Origin: an uncultured Eubacteriales bacterium
Lineage (GTDB): Bacteria; Bacillota; Clostridia; Oscillospirales; CAG-272
Length of the DNA: 64,000 nucleotides
Assembly (NCBI GenBank): GCA_900542425.1
Contig: UQNQ01000005.1
Span: 1-64,000, forward strand
Direction of reading: 5' to 3'
Shown: positions 16,326-25,191 of the stretch, piece after piece
Position numbering within the stretch: position 1 is the stretch's first letter
How the letters are laid out: every line of letters starts with the position of its first letter
Notes under the pieces: model-generated
Seen by the model: the letters and a program-made list of their open reading frames with translations, nothing else
Told to the model about the DNA's origin: nothing
Database searches by the model: none
Made by a program: the position numbers and the translations under genes

Positions 16326-18470
16326 ATGGGAATACAGAATGCTCATTGGGTATATGCAAAAACGGATGCCGCGCCTGTTATCCGAAAGAATATTACCGTT
16401 CAGGATCCTGCCGGCGCATGGATCGAAATTTGCGGTCTCGGTTTTTTTGAACTGTATATCGAAGGGAAAAAAGTATCGGAAGATCGTTTTGTACCGTCTT
16501 TTTCCGATTACGGAAAGCGGGATCTTTCTACACTGACCTATCCGACGCGGGATCACTTTCGGTATCGTCTGTATTACCGGCGGTATGAGATCGAATCCTA
16601 TCTGCACTGCGGAGAGAACACGGTGGAAATTCTTTTGGGAAACGGATGGTTCTGTCAAACAGAGCGTACAGCAGAGGGGCATCTTTCTTACGGGACCCCG
16701 AGGCTTGCTTTCTGTATCGGACTTGCCGGTGAGGAAATCCTGTCTGATGAAACACTAAAATGGAAAGATTCTTTTATTGTGTTTCATAATCTCTTTGCCG
16801 GGGAAACACAGGATTTTACGCATGACGGAGGCGCGTGGCGTCCGGTTCTTCCGGCAGACAGGCCAGACGGCGGATTGTATCCCGATTTATGTCCTGCAGA
16901 CAGGGAAGTTCGGAAAATTGTGCCGTCCCGTGTATTCTGCGACGATTCCCGTACCATATGGGATGCGGGAGAAAATCTGTCAGGCACTGTATCGTTTATG
17001 ATGCCGGGAGGATATCCTGCGGGAACGGAAACGATTGTAAGGTATGCGGAAAAACTTTCCGGAGAAAATACGCTTTATACAAATTCAGCGGGTTCATTGG
17101 TTCAAACTGACCGTTATATCGGAGACGGAACAAAGCGGCGGTGCGAGACGCACTTTGTTTGGCACGGTTTCCGGTATTTTGAAATCACGGGACCGCATGA
17201 GCATCCGGAAGTTCATGTGATTCACAGCGGAGTATCGCTCCATTCTTCATTTTCATCGGATCGTCCCGTTTTAGAATGGCTTTATGCAGCAACGATTCGC
17301 AGTCTTCTTTCCAATTTGCATTCCGGTGTTATTTCCGATTGCCCGCACCGAGAGCGCCTCGGTTATACCGGTGACGGGCAGCTGACCTGCGATACGGCGC
17401 TGACGTTTTTAGGTGCGGAGTCTTTGTATGAAAAATGGTTATGCGATATTGCGGACGGACAGGATCCCGAAACCGGGCATGTCCAGCACACGGCACCGTT
17501 CTATGGAGGAGGCGGAGGACCGGGAGGATGGGGATGCGCTATGGTGACAGTTCCGTATTTCCTCTTTCAGCATACGGGAAAACTGGATATCATACGCCGT
17601 TTTTATCCAAATATGGAAAAATGGATTTCCTATATGGAAACACACAGCGAAAACGGACTTGTTGTGCGTGAAGAAGAGGGCGGCTGGTGTCTCGGAGAAT
17701 GGTGTACTCCGGAAAAAGAAGAGATTCCTGTGCCATTTGTTAACACATATTTTTTCATCAAAAGTCTTGAACGACTGGCGGAAATGGCGGATGCATTGGG
17801 ATATGACCCGACACCATATATGAAAAAAGCGGATACAGCACGCATGGCTGTGAAATCTGCTTATTATGACGAGAAAACTGACACATACTGTGCGGGTGTA
17901 CAGGGTGCGGATGCTTTTGCGTTGGATATCGGACTCGGAAATGAGTCGATGGCGGCGGTGCTGGCTTCGAAATACGATTCGGATCCTGAATTTGATACCG
18001 GTATTTTCGGAACGGACATTTTAATCCGTGTGCTGTTTGAACGAGGATACGGAGATACGGCGATGAAACTTTTATGTTCAGAGGCTCCGAATTCGTTCGG
18101 CGGACAGATGCTACGGGGAGAGACGACACTTTGCGAGCGATGGAATGTTCGCTGGGCATCACACAATCACCATATGTTCGGCGCATGTGCGGTGACGCTT
18201 TTTCGTTATTTGCTGGGAATCCGTGAACGATCGGATGGGGTTTCTGTCTGTCCTGCGGATTTTTCTTCGCCGGTTGCCGCGCGGGGAAATGTAGTTACTC
18301 GGTTTGGCAATCTTTCCGTTGAACGGCGAAACGGGGAAGATGTTGTTTTCTTTGACGTGTTGTCGGATTTTGAAGTGCGATTTTGTTTTCGCGGACATGA
18401 AGAATGGATCCCTGCCGGGAAATCTGTGACTTTGACGTTTGGGAAAGAATCCTTTTTTTCCAAATCGTAA
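16326..18470 (+). CDS. Alpha-L-rhamnosidase, glycoside hydrolase family 78
   Basis: A 714-residue enzyme that releases terminal alpha-L-rhamnose from plant glycans or flavonoid glycosides. The N-terminal half has beta-sandwich domains with a carbohydrate-binding-like segment (GLGFFELYIEGKKV, ENTVEILLGNGWF). The (alpha/alpha)6 barrel begins near 315. The family signature SDCPHRERLGYTGDGQ is at about 336-351, followed by YGGGGGPGGWG, GGWCLGEWCTP near 455 and the C-terminal TLCERW/HNHHMFGA block. The C-terminal beta domain ends with VTLTFGK. No signal peptide, so cytoplasmic. AAAAGGAG precedes ATG 16326. It is somewhat shorter than many GH78 enzymes (850-1000), consistent with fewer accessory domains. 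With the GH2 gene it suggests use of plant-derived rhamnosides or glucuronides. Confidence 0.93.
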   Translation: MGIQNAHWVYAKTDAAPVIRKNITVQDPAGAWIEICGLGFFELYIEGKKVSEDRFVPSFSDYGKRDLSTLTYPTRDHFRYRLYYRRYEIESYLHCGENTVEILLGNGWFCQTERTAEGHLSYGTPRLAFCIGLAGEEILSDETLKWKDSFIVFHNLFAGETQDFTHDGGAWRPVLPADRPDGGLYPDLCPADREVRKIVPSRVFCDDSRTIWDAGENLSGTVSFMMPGGYPAGTETIVRYAEKLSGENTLYTNSAGSLVQTDRYIGDGTKRRCETHFVWHGFRYFEITGPHEHPEVHVIHSGVSLHSSFSSDRPVLEWLYAATIRSLLSNLHSGVISDCPHRERLGYTGDGQLTCDTALTFLGAESLYEKWLCDIADGQDPETGHVQHTAPFYGGGGGPGGWGCAMVTVPYFLFQHTGKLDIIRRFYPNMEKWISYMETHSENGLVVREEEGGWCLGEWCTPEKEEIPVPFVNTYFFIKSLERLAEMADALGYDPTPYMKKADTARMAVKSAYYDEKTDTYCAGVQGADAFALDIGLGNESMAAVLASKYDSDPEFDTGIFGTDILIRVLFERGYGDTAMKLLCSEAPNSFGGQMLRGETTLCERWNVRWASHNHHMFGACAVTLFRYLLGIRERSDGVSVCPADFSSPVAARGNVVTRFGNLSVERRNGEDVVFFDVLSDFEVRFCFRGHEEWIPAGKSVTLTFGKESFFSKS

Positions 18471-18499
18471 AAAAATACAAAAATTCCGCGATTATTTCC

Positions 18500-18528
18500 T
18501 TGTTTGTGTGCTTTGTATTTGCTATAAT
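18500..18528 (+). promoter_or_regulatory. Promoter of the UroD-like methyltransferase gene
   Basis: TTGTTT, a 17-base spacer and TATAAT, 34 bases before ATG 18562. Confidence 0.75.
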
Positions 18529-18561
18529 AAAAAAAACAGATGAAATGAGAGGAATTCCGTT

Positions 18562-19578
18562 ATGAATATGAGAAAGTGGATTGACGCGTTAAGAGAGGCG
18601 CCGGTGAAAAAAGCAATGCCTGTTTTGTCTTTTCCGTCTGTTCAGCTGATGAAAATCAGCGTGAAAACACTGATTTCAAGCAGCAATTTTCAGGCGGCTG
18701 GGATGAAGGAAATTTCTAAACGGGTGGACAGTGCGGCAGCGGTCAGCATGATGGATCTTTCTGTTGAAGCGGAAGCATTTGGTTCTTCGGTTAAAGTCAG
18801 TGATGATGAGGTCCCGACTGTGGTCGGCAAGCTTGTTGAAACGGAAGAAGAGGCAGAAGCGCTTATGGTTCCCGCGGTCGGTACGGCGCGCACGGGCATT
18901 TATATTGAAGCGATCGGAAGAGCATGCAAGCTGATTACGGATCGACCGGTGTTTGCCGGTGTGATAGGGCCGTATTCTCTTGCCGGCAGACTGCTGGATG
19001 TGTCGGAAATCATGATTCTTTGCTATGAAGAACCGGAGATGGTTCATACGGTTTTAAAAAAGGCAACTGCGTTTTTGATTGATTATATCAAAGCGTATAA
19101 GGCTACCGGTGCTGGAGGAGTTGTGGTGGCGGAGCCGCTGGCTGGTTTGCTTTCTCCGGCTTTGATGCATGAATTTGCCGCCCCTTATATGAAACAGATT
19201 GTTGATGCCGTTCAGGACGATGAATTCCTCGTGATTTATCATAACTGCGGCGGAGCGGTTCTGGAACTGGTGGATGATATTATATCTGCGGGAGCAGCGG
19301 CTTATCATTTTGGAAATGCCGTCGATATGAAGAAAATGCTTGAAAAAATGCCATCTGACGTGGTTGTGATGGGGAATATTGATCCTGCAGGGCAATTCCG
19401 CGGCGGAACACCCGATTCCATTTATCACGCAACCAAGGAGTTGATGGAAACATGCTGTGCGGCACATCCGAATTTTGTCATATCCTCCGGATGTGATATC
19501 CCGCCGATGGCAAAATGGGAAAACATCGATTCTTTTTTCCGTGCGGTGAGCGATTTTTATGCGGAAAAGGCAAAATAA
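18562..19578 (+). CDS. UroD-family methyltransferase (MtaA/CmuA-like)
   Basis: A 338-residue TIM-barrel protein of the uroporphyrinogen decarboxylase superfamily. It lacks the arginine-rich N-terminal signature of true HemE. It does have the zinc-thiol pattern of the cobamide-dependent methyltransferases: H-x-C in IYHNCGG near residue 226 and a cysteine in ISSGCDIPP near 308. Such proteins move methyl groups between a corrinoid protein and a thiol or tetrahydrofolate. No corrinoid protein or MtaB-like partner is next to it here. GAGAGG precedes ATG 18562. It lies next to glycan genes, so a role in demethylating methoxylated plant compounds is a possible, untested reading. Confidence 0.88.
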   Translation: MNMRKWIDALREAPVKKAMPVLSFPSVQLMKISVKTLISSSNFQAAGMKEISKRVDSAAAVSMMDLSVEAEAFGSSVKVSDDEVPTVVGKLVETEEEAEALMVPAVGTARTGIYIEAIGRACKLITDRPVFAGVIGPYSLAGRLLDVSEIMILCYEEPEMVHTVLKKATAFLIDYIKAYKATGAGGVVVAEPLAGLLSPALMHEFAAPYMKQIVDAVQDDEFLVIYHNCGGAVLELVDDIISAGAAAYHFGNAVDMKKMLEKMPSDVVVMGNIDPAGQFRGGTPDSIYHATKELMETCCAAHPNFVISSGCDIPPMAKWENIDSFFRAVSDFYAEKAK

Positions 19579-19608
19579 CGGAAATATCAGGACTTATCAA
19601 AAAGCAAT

Positions 19609-19648
19609 CATATAAAAAAAGCAAGGCTTTGCCTTGCTTTTTTATATG
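19609..19648. terminator. Bidirectional terminator between convergent genes
   Basis: An A-rich arm with AGCAAGGC, a TTT loop, GCCTTGCT and T-run, plus extra A/T pairing on the outside. It separates the UroD-like gene from the convergent DUF5131 gene. Confidence 0.9.
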
Positions 19649-19732
19649 ATGCAGCCTTCGGATGCCGACAGGATAAAACATGCCAAAACGGGGACTTATC
19701 ATAGGTTTAGGTGTTTCTTCCCACTTAAAAAA

Positions 19733-20494
19733 TCATATTGGTTTTGTCTGATTGGAATTTCTGAACTGTTCGGGAGATCGGGGAAGATCGATTCCGGCAG
19801 CTTTTGCCTGTGTATGCTGATACTGACGGGGAATCCGGTAGGTTTTGCCGTCTTTTTTAAAATTCGCGCCGGTTTGCTTGAACCGAAAAGGAATGCCTGC
19901 TGCTTCGCATTGCCGACGGATATCCAGAACCCATTCGTAATCACAGATCCTTGCGTCATTTCCGGATTCTCCGCCGACGGTGACGCATTCAATAGAGGAA
20001 TTGAGATAAGGCGAAAGGTCCACAGGGGAAAGCAGCGGTTCGCAAATGATTTCCTTATGCGCAATGGCGGCGCAGTCAAAAATAGGAAGACGAAAGCGCG
20101 CCATTTCATTGTTTTCGACTGTACAGCAGATTGTTACATGCTTCCATCCATCTCCCCAGTCGGCGGGAATACAGTCTGCGAATCGGTGAATCCGTTTTGT
20201 AACAATAAAAAAGGAAAGATCAAATCGTTTCCGGATCATATCCCAGCAGGACGGACGCCATGCATCCGCTTCCTCCAGGAAAAAATCAGAAGTAAAGCAG
20301 GTATAAACGGGACCTGTGTCAGCTTGGAGCCGATAGGTTTTATCGCGCCGGAGCTTTATCGGCAGATCAAAGTCGGCATTTTTTCGGATTTCGGAACTGT
20401 CAATATCGTATTTTGCGTCCCGTCGGTATACATAGCAGTGCATGCAGCCCGGACTGATTTTTTTGCATCCGTGCCACGGATTCCATACGGACAT
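19733..20494 (-). CDS. Phage Gp37/Gp68-family protein (DUF5131)
   Basis: A 253-residue protein with the DUF5131 opening SVWNPWHGCKKISPGCMHCY, a C-x6-C-x2-C cluster at residues 10-20 that resembles a radical-SAM iron-sulfur site with altered spacing. Later blocks, FTSDFFLEEADAW, FFIVTKRIHRF and VTVGGESGNDAR, are all typical of the family, which occurs in phages and in bacterial chromosomes. Its reaction is not established. I start at ATG 20494 because GGAGGTGCCT directly precedes it; the GTG two codons upstream lies inside the ribosome binding site. It is 150 bases downstream of the Lhr-like helicase gene in the same direction and may be phage-derived cargo. Confidence 0.87.
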   Translation of the reverse strand: MSVWNPWHGCKKISPGCMHCYVYRRDAKYDIDSSEIRKNADFDLPIKLRRDKTYRLQADTGPVYTCFTSDFFLEEADAWRPSCWDMIRKRFDLSFFIVTKRIHRFADCIPADWGDGWKHVTICCTVENNEMARFRLPIFDCAAIAHKEIICEPLLSPVDLSPYLNSSIECVTVGGESGNDARICDYEWVLDIRRQCEAAGIPFRFKQTGANFKKDGKTYRIPRQYQHTQAKAAGIDLPRSPEQFRNSNQTKPI

Positions 20495-20644
20495 AGGCAC
20501 CTCCGAATCAAAGGGATAAGGGAATTTTTATTGGATGAACTGTAAATGGCTTGCAAAGGAATCGGGCTTGGGACAACAGAATTTCTGTAGCCATGGCTGC
20601 CTTTTACTTGATGAATCCTGTCAGAAAGAAGAAAAGCAGGCGTT

Positions 20645-22846
20645 TTATTCAGAGAAACGTATTTTCATTTCGTCTGTACGGAGCTTATCTGCGGCATAAG
20701 CACGACGTAAAAGCTCAGGGGGAATACAGGGATCATATTTCTCAAATACGGGCATCTCGCTTTTCCCGACAAGAGAAAGCGTGTCAATTTCTTCGGATGT
20801 GATTTTGTGCTTCAAAAGGGAAAGAAGCTCTTCCGGTTCACGATCGCATTTAAAGGTCATGTAGTAGCAGCCGTCGTATTCAATCCCGTGAATGTCAAAA
20901 GAAGAGGCATACTTTTGAAGGTATTTTCGCAGGGTGCGGAAGGAGCGGGTCCCGAGCCAAGGGAGAAAACAACGCGTATTTCCGCCAAGTGAAATCAGCA
21001 GGCTTTCCCGCATTCCGGCGTTGGCAAAAACACGACGCGCGGCGGCAAGCCGATCTTGGGCATTTGGCTTCAAATAGGGGTATATGCGTTCTTCGGACAG
21101 AATTTTCCTCATTTGTTCCAGAATTTTGGTATGAATTTCTCCGTATTCTCCAGGCCATTCGATCTGCATTTTGCCGGCTACACTGTGAACATAAATCAAC
21201 TTGCGTTCAAGGTCGAGCTCTTCTACCTCCCATACCCGTCCGGCGAGCGCAAACCGGTCGCCGACAGGCGGCGGGGAACTGATGGTTCCGATTTCCTCGC
21301 TGTCATGCTTGACGGAATAATCCTCACTGTCTTTGAAAACCGCATAAAATTTGAAGCTTTTGGTCAGTCTTTCGCCCTTGAGTCCGAGGATGAGACCGTT
21401 TTCTTCCGTCATATCGATATAGCCGTTTTTAACCATTGAGATGAGAAGCTCTCTGTAATCCTCTTTGGCAACTTCTGCAAAGGGAGAAAGCGAGAGGACT
21501 TTTTGTGCAAGGCGCTTGGGAGTGTTTTCTCCGGATGAGGCAAGAATGCTGAGTGTTTGCTGGAACAAAAGGCTCATCGGCATTCGCTTGATCGAAGGAG
21601 GCTCGATAAATTTTTCTTCTAAATAAAGCTCTACAACCGCGATGCCGCGGATTAGTTCCCACGGAATCAGCTGCGGCAGAGAAGTATCCGGAAGCGGTTT
21701 TTCTTCTCTGAAAATCATAAACATTTCGGGAATTCCCGTTTTTCTGCCGCTCCTTCCGAGACGCTGAAGAAAGCTCGAAACGGTATTCGGCGCACCCATG
21801 TTGGCGATTCGTTCAATTCTGCCGATGTCAATGCCGAGCTCAAGGGTAACGGTAGCGCAAGCGACGCATTTTTTCTCCTCTTTCAGCCTTTGTTCGGCTT
21901 CTTCTCTGATTGCTGCGGAAAGATTGCCATGATGGATATAGAAAATATCATCCTCATGACGGCGTTCGGCGATCTGACGCAGTGTGGCGGTGACATATTC
22001 CGTTTCCTCACGGGAATTGGAAAAAACAATACTTTTTTTATCCTTTACACAATCGTAAAGATATTCATATCCGGCGTCGATATCGATCCGTTTTTCAGGA
22101 TACTCGGCTGCGGGATGTTCTCTTTCTTTTGTGTTGTCTTCCACATAAAAATGCTCGAGTGCAAGACGCCACAGGCTTTTTCCGGAACCGGAAGGGGGAA
22201 TCTGCGTAGGCTTTCCCGTATTGCCGGTCAGCCATTTTCCGGCGAGTACCGGATCTCCTATGGTGGCGGAAAGACCGATTCGTCGCGGATGATATCTGAT
22301 GATCTCCCGGATTCTGTCCAGCTGGCAGAGAATCTGATTGCCGCGGTCTGCTCCCATCAGAGTATGGATTTCATCTATGATGACATATTTGAGTCCGCCC
22401 AAAAGACGGATGATGTCAGAACGGCGGTTCATAAGCATACTCTCTAAAGATTCCGGCGTAATTTGCAGTACACCGGCAGGATTGCGGATCAAACGATTTT
22501 TGTGAGAAGCTGCAACATCGCCATGCCAATGAAACACGGGGATTCCACTGTCCCGCAGAAGCGTGTCAATACGCTCGAACTGGTCGTTGATAAGACTTTT
22601 CAAAGGTGCGATATAGAGAACTTCTACCGTGCCGCAGCCGGATTCCTCAAGCTCGGAAACGATAGGAAAAAACACGGCCTCGGTTTTCCCGGATGCCGTG
22701 TCGGAGCAGAGAATCAAATTGTCATCCGACTCAAAAATTACGCGTGCGGCAGCAATTTGAATCGGACGCAGCTCCTTCCATCCGTTTGCATAGATGAAAT
22801 CCTGCACAAGAGGGGAAAAGCGTTCGAAAATTTCGTTTGGATTCAT
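20645..22846 (-). CDS. Lhr-like DEAD/DEAH-box ATP-dependent helicase
   Basis: A 733-residue superfamily 2 helicase. Q-like motif WKELRPIQIAAA near 22-33, Walker A SDTASGKTE near 49, motif Ia APLKSLINDQ, TPESLE, Walker B VIIDEIHTL near 160, LSATIGD motif III, then RecA domain 2 with SNSREETEYV, ATVTLELGIDIG and QRLGRSGRK. A winged-helix and Lhr-type C-terminal region follow (about 420-733). Lhr-family enzymes unwind RNA-DNA or DNA duplexes and are tied to DNA repair. I start at ATG 22846 with GAGG upstream, 10 bases after the GNAT stop. It is probably co-transcribed with the GNAT gene and the DUF5131 gene. Confidence 0.92.
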   Translation of the reverse strand: MNPNEIFERFSPLVQDFIYANGWKELRPIQIAAARVIFESDDNLILCSDTASGKTEAVFFPIVSELEESGCGTVEVLYIAPLKSLINDQFERIDTLLRDSGIPVFHWHGDVAASHKNRLIRNPAGVLQITPESLESMLMNRRSDIIRLLGGLKYVIIDEIHTLMGADRGNQILCQLDRIREIIRYHPRRIGLSATIGDPVLAGKWLTGNTGKPTQIPPSGSGKSLWRLALEHFYVEDNTKEREHPAAEYPEKRIDIDAGYEYLYDCVKDKKSIVFSNSREETEYVTATLRQIAERRHEDDIFYIHHGNLSAAIREEAEQRLKEEKKCVACATVTLELGIDIGRIERIANMGAPNTVSSFLQRLGRSGRKTGIPEMFMIFREEKPLPDTSLPQLIPWELIRGIAVVELYLEEKFIEPPSIKRMPMSLLFQQTLSILASSGENTPKRLAQKVLSLSPFAEVAKEDYRELLISMVKNGYIDMTEENGLILGLKGERLTKSFKFYAVFKDSEDYSVKHDSEEIGTISSPPPVGDRFALAGRVWEVEELDLERKLIYVHSVAGKMQIEWPGEYGEIHTKILEQMRKILSEERIYPYLKPNAQDRLAAARRVFANAGMRESLLISLGGNTRCFLPWLGTRSFRTLRKYLQKYASSFDIHGIEYDGCYYMTFKCDREPEELLSLLKHKITSEEIDTLSLVGKSEMPVFEKYDPCIPPELLRRAYAADKLRTDEMKIRFSE

Positions 22847-22856
22847 GATTTTATCC

Positions 22857-23360
22857 TCACAAATCATATGTCATCGCGGGAAATGATTTTCTCAGATACC
22901 AGTAATCGTGTTCCCACAAATGAACAAGCCGCATTTTGACAAATCCGGCTTTGCGGTATACGGAAAGAGCAGCAGGATTCCCCGGACTTGCCAGCACACG
23001 CACAGCAGAACCGCCTTTTTCCCGGCATAGGGTAATGGCGGCTGTCAGCGCCTTATGTCCGGCCCCTTTTCCCTGATAATCAGGATGAATCCCGAATCTG
23101 GCAAAATCAAAAGGATGTGTTCCGTCGGACGGGTCGGATAGCATGTCAAGTTCGCCGGTCTCGCCAAGCGAGAGCAGTCCGATGACGTTTCCGTCTGTCT
23201 CGATCCGGTAAAGGGCGCCGCTGCGGATATCCTCTGCTAAAATTTCTGAATTGGGATAATTATGATCCCATGTGCTGCCTTCTGTTGTTGCCGCAGCTTT
23301 GCAAATGGAGAGCAGATGCGGCAAATCTTCTGTTATCGCTTTCGTCAGACGAATTTCCAT
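22857..23360 (-). CDS. GNAT N-acetyltransferase
   Basis: A 167-residue GNAT protein. EIRLTKAITEDLPHLLSICKAA is the usual first strand and helix. FARFGIHPDYQGKGAGHKAL near 88-107 is motif A with the pyrophosphate-binding loop QGKGAG. NPAALSVYRKAGFVK near 128-142 is motif B. The acceptor is unknown. I start at ATG 23360, which is six bases after AAAAGGAG; the ATG two codons earlier lies within that site. The stop lies 10 bases before the helicase start, a likely operon. A role linked to the helicase is not evident. Confidence 0.88.
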   Translation of the reverse strand: MEIRLTKAITEDLPHLLSICKAAATTEGSTWDHNYPNSEILAEDIRSGALYRIETDGNVIGLLSLGETGELDMLSDPSDGTHPFDFARFGIHPDYQGKGAGHKALTAAITLCREKGGSAVRVLASPGNPAALSVYRKAGFVKMRLVHLWEHDYWYLRKSFPAMTYDL

Positions 23361-23398
23361 AAGCATCTCCTTTTGTTTTTGTTTTTCTTCGATGAATC

Positions 23399-23441
23399 AT
23401 CCCGCCCATGCCGGAAATTCGGCCACGGTGCGGGATTTTTT
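23399..23441. terminator. Hairpin with T-run between VanY and GNAT genes
   Basis: ATCCCGC (23399-23405) and GCGGGAT (23430-23436) form an outer stem around an inner GCCG/CGGC hairpin, with TTTTTT on the plus-strand side. For the minus-strand genes the T-run is missing, so ending of vanY transcription here is uncertain. Confidence 0.5.
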
Positions 23442-23519
23442 AAATAGAATCAAAAAAGATATACAGTTAAAGTTCTTTAAACAGCTTTTTCAGAACAAAA
23501 TCATCTGCTGCAAGGCTGT

Positions 23520-24632
23520 TTATTTTTTTGTCACCGTAACGATGAAGCCGTCTACATTGTTTCCGGATATCTCATAGGTGCCCACGGATTCCGGCGGAAT
23601 CGGAACAAAAGTGGTTGAATCTGCCGATACCGGAACATAATACACAAGATAATCGGTACCTTCAGCGGAAATTTCCAGCGGCTCTGACGGATAAGCATAA
23701 TCTGTTTTCAGAAGTTCCAGATATTCTTCGAGACAAAGATTATTCTCCATCATATAGGACGCATGGGGAATTCCTACATAGCGGAAATGCCACGGCTCAT
23801 CAAGAATGCCGGTCGTTTCGAATTTCGTGCCGTCATAACGGATCACAAATCCGTATTTTGCACAATTTTCCTCCATCCAAGCCTGCTCGGCATCTCGCAT
23901 ATCCACGGTTTTTCCGGATGAAGTGAAGACATTGAGGTCAATCGCATAACCGGTGTGATGCTCACTGTAACCCGGTTTTGCTACAAGATTTTCGTCTTCC
24001 GTTCCAACGGAATTGTTATAAAGCTCTGTTTGTTTTGCGGTGTTGCGATATCCGCTTGAGATGATAATGCGGTCGTCTTCTTTGGTGGAACCAAGCGTAT
24101 CCGGATTGGCTTCAATTAGTGCCGAGAGCATATCCCGCAGAGGAGCTGCAATATCTCGGCGTATTTTGACATCAGCATCTTTCAACACAAAGAGGGAATT
24201 GTGCCCGGTAGAGCCATAAAGAGCGAGAAGCTTGGAGGAAATCGCATCCGTTTGGGTATAATTATGCTCAAAATTAACAAGTATCAGACTGCCGCTTGCC
24301 AGTTCCGAGGAGGAAATGCTTGTTTGCGTATAGCCGTCATTCCAAGTTCTGACGGATGGAATCTCACCGGTGGTTTCGCTGGTGGTGGTCGTTTCGTCCT
24401 GCTTGCCGTCGGAGACGGCATTTGCAATGGCTTTGATGGTGAGAACGAGCAGGGTAATGACGATTGCTACGATAACAACAAGAATGGCAAGTGCGAGCAT
24501 CCCTTCCTTGTTTGGCTTGAACCGTATTTTCTTTTTCTGCGGCTGCCGGGAAGAATAGCCTTGGCTTGTGCTTCTGGCGCGTCTTTCGTTCTCATATGTA
24601 GCCTGATCGGTTGGTTTTTTGTTTGCGTTCAT
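23520..24632 (-). CDS. Membrane-anchored VanY-type D-Ala-D-Ala carboxypeptidase
   Basis: A 370-residue protein. A cytosolic basic N terminus (SRQPQKKKIRFKPNKEG) and one membrane segment near 46-68 anchor it. The extracellular part has a T/S-rich linker and a VanY (peptidase M15B) domain at about 190-330. The zinc site is visible: SSGYRN near 191 precedes GYSEHHTGYAIDL near 219-231 (H and D ligands), EENCAKYGFVIRY carries the active-site region, and EPWHFRYVG near 276-284 holds the last histidine. It trims the terminal D-alanine of peptidoglycan stem peptides or acts on cell-wall fragments. The start at ATG 24632 is about 11 bases after GGAAAGGAA. A second VanY paralogue is at 53019. Confidence 0.92.
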   Translation of the reverse strand: MNANKKPTDQATYENERRARSTSQGYSSRQPQKKKIRFKPNKEGMLALAILVVIVAIVITLLVLTIKAIANAVSDGKQDETTTTSETTGEIPSVRTWNDGYTQTSISSSELASGSLILVNFEHNYTQTDAISSKLLALYGSTGHNSLFVLKDADVKIRRDIAAPLRDMLSALIEANPDTLGSTKEDDRIIISSGYRNTAKQTELYNNSVGTEDENLVAKPGYSEHHTGYAIDLNVFTSSGKTVDMRDAEQAWMEENCAKYGFVIRYDGTKFETTGILDEPWHFRYVGIPHASYMMENNLCLEEYLELLKTDYAYPSEPLEISAEGTDYLVYYVPVSADSTTFVPIPPESVGTYEISGNNVDGFIVTVTKK

Positions 24633-24715
24633 GATCAAAACCGTTCCTTTCCTTTGCGTGCACATATACCGCTTTTTAGAGGGTGATTTTATCGCTTTAA
24701 AGCTTGTACAAAAAA

Positions 24716-24736
24716 CGGCTGCACAGCCGATTTTTT
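24716..24736. terminator. Short hairpin with A- and T-runs in the vanY leader region
   Basis: CGGCTG-CA-CAGCCG is flanked by AAAAA and TTTTTT, so it looks like a terminator on either strand. On the minus strand it lies 84-104 bases upstream of vanY; as no gene ends here, it may be an attenuator of vanY. The gap 24633-25191 otherwise holds only promoters of the next gene. Confidence 0.5.
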
Positions 24737-24948
24737 CTTTTTCTACATTATATTACATAATTTGAAATAAAACAAGAGCAAACGCGAATTTACCAAAAAT
24801 TTATTTTAATCAAAAAACTAAATTCAGGAGAATTCTTTGAAAATAAAAGATAATAGATTCTGAGTGTAGAACAGAGAAATCCTGCTTCCGGACAGAGAAA
24901 GGACTGATTTTCATATTTTGATGCGGAAAGAAAGATAAACAAAACGGC

Positions 24949-24976
24949 TTGACAAATACGGAAAAAAAGATATAAT
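24949..24976 (+). promoter_or_regulatory. Promoter of the Cys-repeat surface protein
   Basis: TTGACA, a 16-base spacer and TATAAT. It implies a leader of about 210 bases before ATG 25192. A second TTGACA at 25096-25101 with a weaker -10 near 25118 may give a shorter transcript. Confidence 0.75.
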
Positions 24977-25191
24977 GGTAAAAGAACTGTTTCCGAATAA
25001 AAATAATATTCGGATTTTTTTCGCGATTTCAGAAAAAACATGCCGATAAATATCGTTTTGAAATATTCCCCCTGTATGATTGCATGAAAATAAATTTGAC
25101 AAAAAATGTGCTATCAATAATTTTTTTGCACGCCTAATGTTTATAGAAATTCGGCATGTGTCTCAACACAAAATTTCAGAGGAGAAAAAAT

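Noticed and set aside
16224..16682. 152-codon minus-strand frame at the GNAT/GH78 junction
   Set aside because: It overlaps two clear plus-strand genes and shows no motif or start signal.
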